NCBI GenBank assembly: GCA_947463785.1
Contig: CANHRG010000003.1
Coordinates: 124,001-188,000, forward strand
Direction of reading: 5' to 3'
Source: Sphingobacteriaceae bacterium
Lineage (GTDB): Bacteria > Bacteroidota > Bacteroidia > Sphingobacteriales > Sphingobacteriaceae
DNA: 64,000 bases
The stretch's first letter is position 1, and each line of letters opens with the position of its first letter. Shown here in pieces: positions 33,849 through 42,673 of this stretch. A model generated the notes under the pieces. The model did no database searches. It saw only the letters and a program-made list of their open reading frames with translations, and was not told the origin of the DNA. The position numbers were made by a program, and so were the translations under genes.

Positions 33849-36800
33849 CTAATTCAACTTATAACTAATGCCGTTGATGCTTTTGATACTGTCCAGAAAT
33901 TCGTTGGTTGGATTGATTTTAGCGCCTTTAGATGGCATATCCAATGAAGTTCCTTCTTCAAAATCAATTAAACGAAAACGCAAATGGCAGTTTCTGTTGG
34001 CGTGTTGTTTGTTGTTTTGCTGCAGGAGTTGCTCCAACTGTAACATCAAACCCTCATCAATAGCCTGAATTGGCAATTGAATGGTGAGGCTTTTTGCCAT
34101 TTTATCTCTAAGTTCAGATAATAACGATATTCCGTTTATTTTAAATTCCCAGTTTCCCGGCTGGCGGAAACGCTCGGTTACTACTCCGCGTAGCTGCAAG
34201 AAATAACCATCCTCCATAAAAGCTTTAAACTTCACGTAATCTTCGCCAAACAGCACCAATTCAACCGATTCGTGGTAATCTTCAAAAACAAACGAACCAA
34301 ATGGTTTTCCTGTTTTTGTGGTACGATGAGCTGCTTTAGAAACCAAGCCACCAACAATTAATTCTCTACCCCTAACGGCATTAAACTCCTGCTGGTCTTC
34401 CTCAATCATCTCACCCGATTTAATTCGGTTTACCAAGCTTAATTGCTTTACCTGATGTGAACAGAAATGATCGATCTCAAAGCGATAATTATCTAATGGA
34501 TGACCGGTTAGGTAAATACCGATTACCTCTTTTTCGTACTTCAATTTCTCTAATAAGGGCCAATCTTCGCACTCAGGCAAGCTTGGTTCTGGAATATGAG
34601 CATCGGAAGTGCCACCAAATAAAGAGTTTTGGTTGGAACTCTGTTGATTGACAAAATCGTTAGCATACTTGATGATACGATCAATGGTATTGATCAAACC
34701 ACCATCTTGTTTTTCAAGAAACTTAGCACGATTGGCTTCAAAACAATCAAATGCACCGCTATAAACCAGGTTTTCGTAAACCTTTTTATTTACGGCTCTC
34801 GGATTAACCCTCCTTGCGAAATCATAAACTGTTGCATAGGGTCCCTTTAGTTTACGCTCCTCCACAATATTTTCTACGGCCTTCTCTCCTACACCCTTAA
34901 TTCCGGCCATACCAAAACGAATTTCACCCTTTTGATTTACTGCAAAATGCAAATCCGATTCGTTGATATCCGGACCGAGTACCGGAATGCCCATTTTACG
35001 GCATTCCTCCATAAAGAAAGAAATCTTATCAATATTCCCCTGGTTGTTCAATACCGCAGCCATGTATTCTGCCGGATAATTGGCTTTCAGATAGGCCGTT
35101 TGGTAAGCTACAAAAGCATAACAGGTAGAGTGCGATTTATTGAATGCATATTGCGCAAAGGCTTCCCAATCGGTCCAAATCTTTTCACAAATCTTTAAAT
35201 CGTGACTATTGGCTTCGCAACCTTGCATAAATTGAGATTTCATTTTATTCAAAACCTCAATCTGCTTCTTACCCATCGCTTTTCGCAATACGTCGGCATC
35301 GCCTTTACTAAAATTGGCTAGTTTCTGCGAAAGTAACATCACTTGCTCTTGATAAACGGTAATACCATACGTTTCCTCAAGGTATTCTTGCATATCGGCT
35401 AGATCGTAGCTTACAGGCTCACGTCCGTGCTTACGGTTGATAAATTTAGGAATGTATTCCATTGGCCCCGGACGATACAGGGCGTTCATGGCAATCAAAT
35501 CTTCAAATTTATCGGGTTTTAATTCACGCAGATACATCTGCATTCCGTCACTTTCAAACTGGAATGTTCCGTTGGTATCGCCACGTTGGTATAAATCAAA
35601 GGTCTTGGAATCGTTAAGCGGAATCGCATCAATGTCAATTTCCAAACCATGATTCTTTTTTATAAGTTGTAGCGCATCTTTAATGATGGTTAAGGTTTTG
35701 AGACCCAAAAAGTCCATCTTGATAACCCCGGCATCCTCAATTACCCGACCATCGTATTGCGTAACCAATAAATCAGACTCTTTTGAAGTAGCTACCGGAA
35801 TGATATTGGTCAAATCGTCTGGAGCAATGATAATTCCAGCCGCATGAATACCTACATTTCGTACAGAGCCCTCCAAAACCATGGCCTCCTTGAGTACTTT
35901 CGACTGGATGGCTTTCTCATCGGCCAAAATTTTGCGCAATTGCTGCACATTCGCTACGTCGTCGTTTACCAAGTCGCCCTTAATGCTTTCAAGAGGGGCA
36001 GTGAGTACTTTAACCAAATTGGTTCCCGGTCTGTCTGGCACGAGCTTGGCTAAAGCATTTGAATCGGCCAAAGGCAAATCAAGCACGCGGGCCACATCCT
36101 TAATACTGGATTTAGCGGCCATGGAACCGTAGGTTATAATTTGTGCAACCTGATTTTTACCGTATTTATCTACCACGTAGTCGATCACTTTCTGTCGACC
36201 AGCATCGTCAAAATCGGTATCAATATCGGGCATTGATTTCCTATCGGGATTCAAAAAACGCTCGAAGAGTAGGTTGTATTTAATTGGATCGATATTGGTG
36301 ATTCCGATGCAATAGGCCACCACCGATCCGGCTGCAGAGCCCCTACCGGGACCAACAAAAACACCTAAATCGCGACCGGCCTGAATAAAATCAGAAACGA
36401 TTAAGAAATACCCTGCAAAACCCATGATTTTGATTGTATTCAATTCAAAATCGATGCGTTCCTGTATTTCTGGGGTAATTTCTACATAACGTTTATGTGC
36501 ACCTTTAAAGGTAATATCTCGTAAATACTCCCATTGGTTCAGCGTATCATCGGCATGTAGTTTAAACTCCTCCGGAATAGGAAAATTAGGCAGCATGATA
36601 TCTCGCTTCAAATCGAGTGTTTCTACCTTATCTACAATTTCATTGGTATAATCTAGAGCCTGGGGCAAATCATGGAACAATTTTTCCATCTCCCCTTTGG
36701 TTTTGAAAAAGAACTGATCATTCGGAAAACCAAAACGAAATCCTCGGCCACCTTCCTCGTCAGTTGCAATTGGCGTACTCTGTACGTCGCCGGTATTTAC

Positions 36801-37472
36801 ACACAATAAAATATCGTGGGCATTGGCATCTTGCTGATCCACGTAGTGTGAATCGTTAGAACAGATTACCGGAACTTGGTATTTTTGGGCAAATTTGAGC
36901 AGCACCTGATTGACTTTTTCCTGCTCAGGGATATCATGGCGCTGTAATTCGATGTAATAATCTTCACCAAAAAGATCCAGCCACCACTTAAACTCCTTCT
37001 CGGCAGCTTCTTCACCTTGCTGCAAAATGGCTTGAGGCACAGCAGCTCCCAAACAACAGGTAGTTGCGATCAAACCCTCATGGTATTGCAAAATCAACTC
37101 CTTGTCAATTCTGGGCCATTTGCTATACAATCCCTCAATGTAGCCCAGTGAACACAATTTCACCAGGTTTTGATACCCTTTGGCATTTTTCGCCAACATT
37201 AGTTGATGAAAACGCTTGTCGCGATTTTCTTTGGTGAATGTTTTCTTATGCCGATCTTCTACCACATAAAATTCACAGCCTACAATTGGTTTAACACCAA
37301 ACTTCTTTGCCTCGGCTACAAATTTAAATGCCCCGAACATGTTTCCATGATCGGTAATGGCCATCGCCTTCATACCATCATCTTGTGCTTTTTGGAACAA
37401 ACGGGTAATGTCTGCTGCGCCGTCGAGCAAAGAAAATTGGGTATGAACGTGTAAATGTGAAAAATTGGGCAT
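33849..37472 (-). CDS. dnaE: DNA polymerase III alpha subunit
   Basis: This 1207-residue replicative polymerase has an N-terminal PHP domain with HVH (8, 10), Asp17, DHG (41-43), Glu67, His89, a Cys at 139/140, and NDSH (Asp207, His209). The polymerase catalytic Asp416 and Asp418 lie in SMPDIDTDFDD, with GPGRGSAAGSVVAYC just before. IKMDFLGLKTL holds the third Asp, and the C-terminal part carries helix-hairpin-helix and OB-fold regions. All PHP metal ligands appear intact, unlike the E. coli enzyme. It is 76 bp upstream of trxA on the same strand. There is no intein or split. Confidence 0.97.
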   Translation of the reverse strand: MPNFSHLHVHTQFSLLDGAADITRLFQKAQDDGMKAMAITDHGNMFGAFKFVAEAKKFGVKPIVGCEFYVVEDRHKKTFTKENRDKRFHQLMLAKNAKGYQNLVKLCSLGYIEGLYSKWPRIDKELILQYHEGLIATTCCLGAAVPQAILQQGEEAAEKEFKWWLDLFGEDYYIELQRHDIPEQEKVNQVLLKFAQKYQVPVICSNDSHYVDQQDANAHDILLCVNTGDVQSTPIATDEEGGRGFRFGFPNDQFFFKTKGEMEKLFHDLPQALDYTNEIVDKVETLDLKRDIMLPNFPIPEEFKLHADDTLNQWEYLRDITFKGAHKRYVEITPEIQERIDFELNTIKIMGFAGYFLIVSDFIQAGRDLGVFVGPGRGSAAGSVVAYCIGITNIDPIKYNLLFERFLNPDRKSMPDIDTDFDDAGRQKVIDYVVDKYGKNQVAQIITYGSMAAKSSIKDVARVLDLPLADSNALAKLVPDRPGTNLVKVLTAPLESIKGDLVNDDVANVQQLRKILADEKAIQSKVLKEAMVLEGSVRNVGIHAAGIIIAPDDLTNIIPVATSKESDLLVTQYDGRVIEDAGVIKMDFLGLKTLTIIKDALQLIKKNHGLEIDIDAIPLNDSKTFDLYQRGDTNGTFQFESDGMQMYLRELKPDKFEDLIAMNALYRPGPMEYIPKFINRKHGREPVSYDLADMQEYLEETYGITVYQEQVMLLSQKLANFSKGDADVLRKAMGKKQIEVLNKMKSQFMQGCEANSHDLKICEKIWTDWEAFAQYAFNKSHSTCYAFVAYQTAYLKANYPAEYMAAVLNNQGNIDKISFFMEECRKMGIPVLGPDINESDLHFAVNQKGEIRFGMAGIKGVGEKAVENIVEERKLKGPYATVYDFARRVNPRAVNKKVYENLVYSGAFDCFEANRAKFLEKQDGGLINTIDRIIKYANDFVNQQSSNQNSLFGGTSDAHIPEPSLPECEDWPLLEKLKYEKEVIGIYLTGHPLDNYRFEIDHFCSHQVKQLSLVNRIKSGEMIEEDQQEFNAVRGRELIVGGLVSKAAHRTTKTGKPFGSFVFEDYHESVELVLFGEDYVKFKAFMEDGYFLQLRGVVTERFRQPGNWEFKINGISLLSELRDKMAKSLTIQLPIQAIDEGLMLQLEQLLQQNNKQHANRNCHLRFRLIDFEEGTSLDMPSKGAKINPTNEFLDSIKSINGISYKLN

Positions 37473-37506
37473 CTAAATCTAAAAAACTAAAATTCTGGGA
37501 ATCGGT

Positions 37507-38196
37507 TTAGAACGTTAGTTCTTTCTGGAAAAGTTTACCGTATTTCCTTCGATCAAACTTATACAACTTGGCGGCACGGTAAGAAACTCCTTTCTGTTTC
37601 TCGTCTAGCTCTTTTAAAATGCCAAAGTTTAGCATCTTCTTTCTGAAGTTTCGCTTATCGAGCTTTTTATTGAGTATAAGCTCGTACAGCATCTGCAATT
37701 GAGAGAGTGTAAATTTCTCTGGTAATAACTCAAAGGCAATAGGTTGGTAGGTAATTTTCCGTTTGATCTTTTGTAAAGCCTTAGCAAAAATCTGACTATG
37801 GTCAAATGCCAACTCAGGCAAATTAGCTACAGGATGCCAGAAGGCCTTTTTGGCATAATTGGTAACTGGCTTTAGCTCCTTAGTGGCATTTAAGCGCAAA
37901 ATGGCGTAATAGGCCACCGTAATAACCCTTCCTTGTGGGTGTCTGTTTACTTCACCAAACGTATAAAATTGTTCCATGAAGATGTCTTTGAGGCCAGTTA
38001 ACTCGTAAAGAATCCGATTTGCAGCAAAATCAATACTTTCATTCTGCTCAACTAAATATCCGGGCAAAGCTAAACAGTCTTTAAACGGTTCTTCATTACG
38101 TTCAATGAGCAATACCTTGAGTTCCCCTTTGTCGAAACCAAAGATTACGCAGTCAATAGAAAAAACTGAATCAAATTTAGGCAGTAGCGCTTCCAA
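37507..38196 (-). CDS. Nudix-related transcriptional regulator (NrtR/AraR-like), degenerate Nudix box
   Basis: This 229-residue protein has a Nudix fold in residues of about 10-150 (FDKGELKVLLIERNEEPFKD, then LPGYLVEQNESIDFAANRIL). The catalytic REUXEEXGU signature is degraded to NRILYELTGL, so hydrolysis is unlikely. The C-terminal 75 or so residues form a winged-helix-like domain (FTLSQLQMLYELILNKKLDK, GVSYRAAKLYKFD). This architecture is that of NrtR-type repressors, which sense nucleotide sugars or ADP-ribose, and of the arabinose regulator AraR in Bacteroides. The start is TTG at 38196. It is divergent from gapA, with a palindrome and tandem repeat between them; control of gapA is an inference. 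Confidence 0.75.
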   Translation of the reverse strand: MEALLPKFDSVFSIDCVIFGFDKGELKVLLIERNEEPFKDCLALPGYLVEQNESIDFAANRILYELTGLKDIFMEQFYTFGEVNRHPQGRVITVAYYAILRLNATKELKPVTNYAKKAFWHPVANLPELAFDHSQIFAKALQKIKRKITYQPIAFELLPEKFTLSQLQMLYELILNKKLDKRNFRKKMLNFGILKELDEKQKGVSYRAAKLYKFDRRKYGKLFQKELTF

Positions 38197-38285
38197 AGTA
38201 AGCTTAGTTATTTGGTATAAATATAACAGTAAATTAAACTCTTAAAAAGGATTATTGAAAAGTATTTAGGGCTAAAAATACTTAG

Positions 38286-38298
38286 TGTACTTTGTACA
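38286..38298. promoter_or_regulatory. Candidate operator palindrome between the Nudix regulator and gapA
   Basis: TGTACTTTGTACA is a perfect 5-3-5 inverted repeat in the divergent spacer. It is a plausible binding site for the neighbouring regulator or another dimeric factor. The remaining spacer is A/T-rich. Confidence 0.4.
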
Positions 38299-38329
38299 AT
38301 ATTAAAGACAAAAATCATACCTTTACTGC

Positions 38330-38357
38330 ATAGTTTAATGTAGTTTAAATGAACTAT
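38330..38357 (+). promoter_or_regulatory. Candidate operator: tandem TAGTTTAA repeats within an inverted repeat, upstream of gapA
   Basis: TAGTTTAATG (38331-38340) is directly repeated as TAGTTTAAATG (38341-38351). The outer arms ATAGTT (38330-38335) and AACTAT (38352-38357) are inverted. The block overlaps the -33 region of the gapA promoter. Confidence 0.4.
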
Positions 38358-38367
38358 ATTGCTTTTA

Positions 38368-38375
38368 TAAATTTG
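38368..38375 (+). promoter_or_regulatory. -7 promoter element for gapA
   Basis: TAAATTTG matches TAnnTTTG exactly, 16 nt before the ATG at 38392. A TTTA at 38344-38347 sits about 20 nt upstream as a weak -33 element. Confidence 0.55.
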
Positions 38376-38376
38376 A

Positions 38377-39390
<1,014 letters not shown>

Positions 39391-39414
39391 ACACATCTGA
39401 TACTCCATTTTCGT

Positions 39415-39445
39415 AAAAGCCTCTGAGTAACCTCAGAGGCTTTTT
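39415..39445 (+). terminator. Terminator after gapA
   Basis: A 13-bp perfect stem (39415-39427 with 39432-39444, core AAAGCCTCTGAG) has a 4-nt loop and is followed by a T-run. The 197-bp gap holds this, a second hairpin at 39538, and nothing else seen. Confidence 0.9.
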
Positions 39446-39537
39446 AATTGTCTACAATCTTTATTACTCTACTGACTCAAACACAAGAAATTGATTAACG
39501 AGCAATCATTGAATACGAATCAAAAATTGAATGCACA

Positions 39538-39570
39538 AAAAAAGGCTCCCGAAATTCGGGAGCCTTTTTA
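39538..39570 (-). terminator. Terminator after the TonB-dependent receptor gene
   Basis: A long inverted repeat with GGCTCCCGAA/TTCGGGAGCC core is flanked by A and T runs on both sides, so it can act on either strand. The nearest gene reading into it is the receptor. Confidence 0.85.
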
Positions 39571-39587
39571 ATTGGAATCTATTGAGA

Positions 39588-42461
39588 TTATTTCAAAAGA
39601 TCATCAAATGTAACTGTGAAATAATACACAGCACCTACCATTGGGTTACCAAAGTTAGTTCTGTAGTATTTGTTCAAGATGTTTGAACCACCTGCTTTCA
39701 ATGTTAATTTCTGAGCAGGGATTCTTAAGCTAACTTGGGCATCCATAGTACCAAACGCTGGAACATCACCAGTTACAAAAGTTGAAGTCCATTTGTAAGC
39801 AGCTTGCCATCTGTATGAAGCACTAGCACTTACATTCTTGAAGAAGAAATTACGTTTTGATAAACCTAAGTTGTAACGCCATTCTGGAGTGTTGAACTCA
39901 CTTTGAAGCACACTAGCAGTTTCTTTTAGTTTATCACTTGATAAGTTAGCAGAGAATTTAAATTCATCCATCAAATAATCAAGGCCAACACCAAAACCGC
40001 TTGCTTGTACTTTATCTGGGTTGTTTACAACTGTACCGTAAGATTTACTTGCAGTTGTAGGCAGACCACCAATCGCGTTACCGTTAGCATCTTCGTTTCT
40101 AAATAAAGCTAAACTTGAGATAAAATTTTGGTAGTTAGTATTGTAGTAATAGGTATCAATCAATAAGTTTTTAGTGATCAATCCTTTATAACCCACTTCA
40201 AATGTCTCAGAAGTTTCAGGTTTTAAGTCAGCGGTGAAATTGTATTTCACAGGAGCACCTGCTACTACACTTTCGCGGGTATAACCCTGACCGATACCGC
40301 TACGTAAGCCTCTCTTATCAAGCATTTCAGCAATACCACCAACTAAAATGGTAGAACCTGTATTCAAATTGATGTACTGGTTTTGAGTAGTTGGGATACG
40401 GAAACCTGTTTGGTAAGAAGCACGTAAGTTGTTGTTTGGAGCAAAAGTGAATACCCCGGTTACTCTTGGAGTAAAACGACCTTTGAAGTTTTGACTCTTA
40501 TCGTAACGAGATGCAGCAGTGAATTTCAACTTATCGGCAAAGAATTTTTTACCAATTTGTAAAAATGCACCGTATTCATCGATAGTAATATCGTGTACTT
40601 TATCATCGAAGATGGTACCGTTAGAGTTCAAATTAAATCTTCTGTAGTTACCACCAATTTGAACCTCAGCAATGTTCTTTAATGCATTGGTTAGGTTGTA
40701 CATACCTTCGTATTGGTTCATAAAGGTTTTGTCGGCGAATTTCGCACCACCTTGACCAATTACTTTAGATGTTAAAACTCCTTTAACCAAATCAAAAGCT
40801 TGTGTTCCTGGAACCAATCTGTTCGCATCAGCTCTTGATCTTGCAAAAGCACTAGCAGCTGCCTCAGAAAGTCCAGCACCACCAACAGCAACAGGTAAAA
40901 TTGCACCTGTGAAGTTTTGGAAGTATGTTGGAACCCACGCTGCAGATGAAGGGCTGTAGGTCTCATTCATAAATGCAGCTAAAGCAGTTGCATTGTATGA
41001 ATCACCAGAATTTTCTCTTGTGGTGTAAGCTCTCAAGAAGAAATCATTTCCTTTTAACTCAAATTTGAATTGATTAATACTGAAGTTTTTGATTGAATAA
41101 CGCTCAGAACCAGTATAAACTGTAGTTCCTGAACCGAAATTCGATTGGAAGATAGCTTCAACTGTATTGCTCACTTTATAATGCAATGAATTCAACATTT
41201 TGAATGATTTGGTATCGTAATCAACCAAGTCATTTTCAGCATAACCTGTACGAGTAATCGTATTCGTAGGATATAAATTGTTTGTATAAGCTAGATAAAT
41301 CGGATAAGCTGCTTTCAATTGCGCATTAGCGTTAATAGCGGCCAAAATTTGGGCTTGTGAAAAGCCTAGACCCACCATTTGCGTAATAGCAGAATTTACT
41401 GCTGAATAGAAAGGTGTAGCAATAGTTCTTAGTGAAGGAATTTGAGTTTCATCACCGTAAACGTTTACACCATCATAACCAGAATCTGTAGCTCTGGTAC
41501 CAGCTTTAGTTTTCTGACCAGCTCTGTCAAAGTTTGAGTAATCACTAGTTTGCCAATCATTAGCTGAAAGGTAAGAAACACTTGACTTAAACGCCCATTT
41601 GTTGTTCCAAGCTTTCGCAAAGCGGAAAGAATAATCGTACAATGGTGAACGCTTAGTAGTACTCAACGTAGTATAAGATTCAACAGGATCGTTGATATGG
41701 TTGATACCTGTTCTCAACTGTACGCTTAAACCTTGATAATTGAAAGGGTTTTTAGATGTCATCAAAACAGTACCGTTCATACCTCCTGAACCATACAATG
41801 CTGAAGAAGCGCCAGGAAGTAATTCCACACTTTCAACATCTAGTTCAGAAAGACCGATAATGTTACCAACAGAGAAGTTCAAACCAGGAGCCTGGTTATC
41901 CATACCATCTGTAAACTGATTAACTCTTACGTTACCGTTAGAATTGAAACCTCTTGTGTTTACTGAACGGAAAGTCAAAGATTGAGAGCTAGTTTCCACA
42001 CCTTTAAGGTTGGCTAAAGCATCATAATAAGAGTTGTTGGCACCTTCTCTGATTGACGCTGCACTCACACGCTCAATTGAAACTGGAGATTCCAGAATTT
42101 TTTCAGGAGTACGAGAAGCAGCAACTACCACCTCTTGTCCTAAAATTGATTGCGGCTCCAACTGAAAATTCAATCCAGCATCAGAACCAGTAACCGTAGC
42201 TTCTACTGTTTTGTAACCAATGTAAGAAACAACAACAGTAAATGGAGTTTTTTCGCTAACCGTTAAGCTAAACTTACCAGATCCATTTGTTGATGTTCCG
42301 ATGGTTTTACCTTTAACAGTAACTGAAACTCCGGGTAAAGTCTCGTTAGAAGACTTATCGGTAACAGTACCAGAAATGGTTACACTCTGAGCCATAGCAA
42401 CTGTAACTGTAAGCATCAGCACAAAAAGCGAACCGGTTAAATGAGTAAAAATTTTACGCAT
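39588..42461 (-). CDS. TonB-dependent outer-membrane receptor with carboxypeptidase-regulatory-like domain
   Basis: About 957 residues from the ATG at 42461 (signal MRKIFTHLTGSLFVLMLTVT, then VAMAQ); an ATG 13 codons earlier lies before the signal peptide and is not needed. Residues of about 25-105 form a CarboxypepD_reg-like beta-sandwich (VTISGTVTDKSSNETLPGVS). A plug domain (VSIERVSAASIREGANNSYY) and a 22-strand barrel follow, ending in GAVYYFTVTFDDLLK. It imports an unknown ligand using TonB energy. No SusD-like lipoprotein follows, so it is not a standard SusC/SusD pair. Its own promoter and terminator isolate it. Confidence 0.9.
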   Translation of the reverse strand: MRKIFTHLTGSLFVLMLTVTVAMAQSVTISGTVTDKSSNETLPGVSVTVKGKTIGTSTNGSGKFSLTVSEKTPFTVVVSYIGYKTVEATVTGSDAGLNFQLEPQSILGQEVVVAASRTPEKILESPVSIERVSAASIREGANNSYYDALANLKGVETSSQSLTFRSVNTRGFNSNGNVRVNQFTDGMDNQAPGLNFSVGNIIGLSELDVESVELLPGASSALYGSGGMNGTVLMTSKNPFNYQGLSVQLRTGINHINDPVESYTTLSTTKRSPLYDYSFRFAKAWNNKWAFKSSVSYLSANDWQTSDYSNFDRAGQKTKAGTRATDSGYDGVNVYGDETQIPSLRTIATPFYSAVNSAITQMVGLGFSQAQILAAINANAQLKAAYPIYLAYTNNLYPTNTITRTGYAENDLVDYDTKSFKMLNSLHYKVSNTVEAIFQSNFGSGTTVYTGSERYSIKNFSINQFKFELKGNDFFLRAYTTRENSGDSYNATALAAFMNETYSPSSAAWVPTYFQNFTGAILPVAVGGAGLSEAAASAFARSRADANRLVPGTQAFDLVKGVLTSKVIGQGGAKFADKTFMNQYEGMYNLTNALKNIAEVQIGGNYRRFNLNSNGTIFDDKVHDITIDEYGAFLQIGKKFFADKLKFTAASRYDKSQNFKGRFTPRVTGVFTFAPNNNLRASYQTGFRIPTTQNQYINLNTGSTILVGGIAEMLDKRGLRSGIGQGYTRESVVAGAPVKYNFTADLKPETSETFEVGYKGLITKNLLIDTYYYNTNYQNFISSLALFRNEDANGNAIGGLPTTASKSYGTVVNNPDKVQASGFGVGLDYLMDEFKFSANLSSDKLKETASVLQSEFNTPEWRYNLGLSKRNFFFKNVSASASYRWQAAYKWTSTFVTGDVPAFGTMDAQVSLRIPAQKLTLKAGGSNILNKYYRTNFGNPMVGAVYYFTVTFDDLLK

Positions 42462-42505
42462 AATGATGATTTTTAGTTTATAATTTGGTATGATTAACAA
42501 TTAAT

Positions 42506-42513
42506 CAAAGATA
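42506..42513 (-). promoter_or_regulatory. -7 promoter element for the TonB-dependent receptor
   Basis: TATCTTTG on the minus strand is an exact TAnnTTTG match 44 nt before the ATG at 42461. The rest of the 212-bp divergent gap is A/T-rich, with a TAGATTTT (one mismatch) at 42643-42650 on the plus strand before the acylase gene. Confidence 0.55.
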
Positions 42514-42673
42514 AACTTAAGACTTATTTAAGACATAGCAAATTTTTTTTAAGGTTTAGTTTTAAAATTTTGAAAATCACAACCAAAACGAATAGACTAT
42601 TCTGGCAATTAATTCTACCGAATAACAGTATAATCACTAAATTAGATTTTTACTTAGCCAAATATCCCATTTA

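Noticed and set aside
39588-42461. SusC of a polysaccharide utilisation locus
   Set aside because: No SusD-like gene, glycoside hydrolase or sensor lies beside it, and there is a terminator directly after it.
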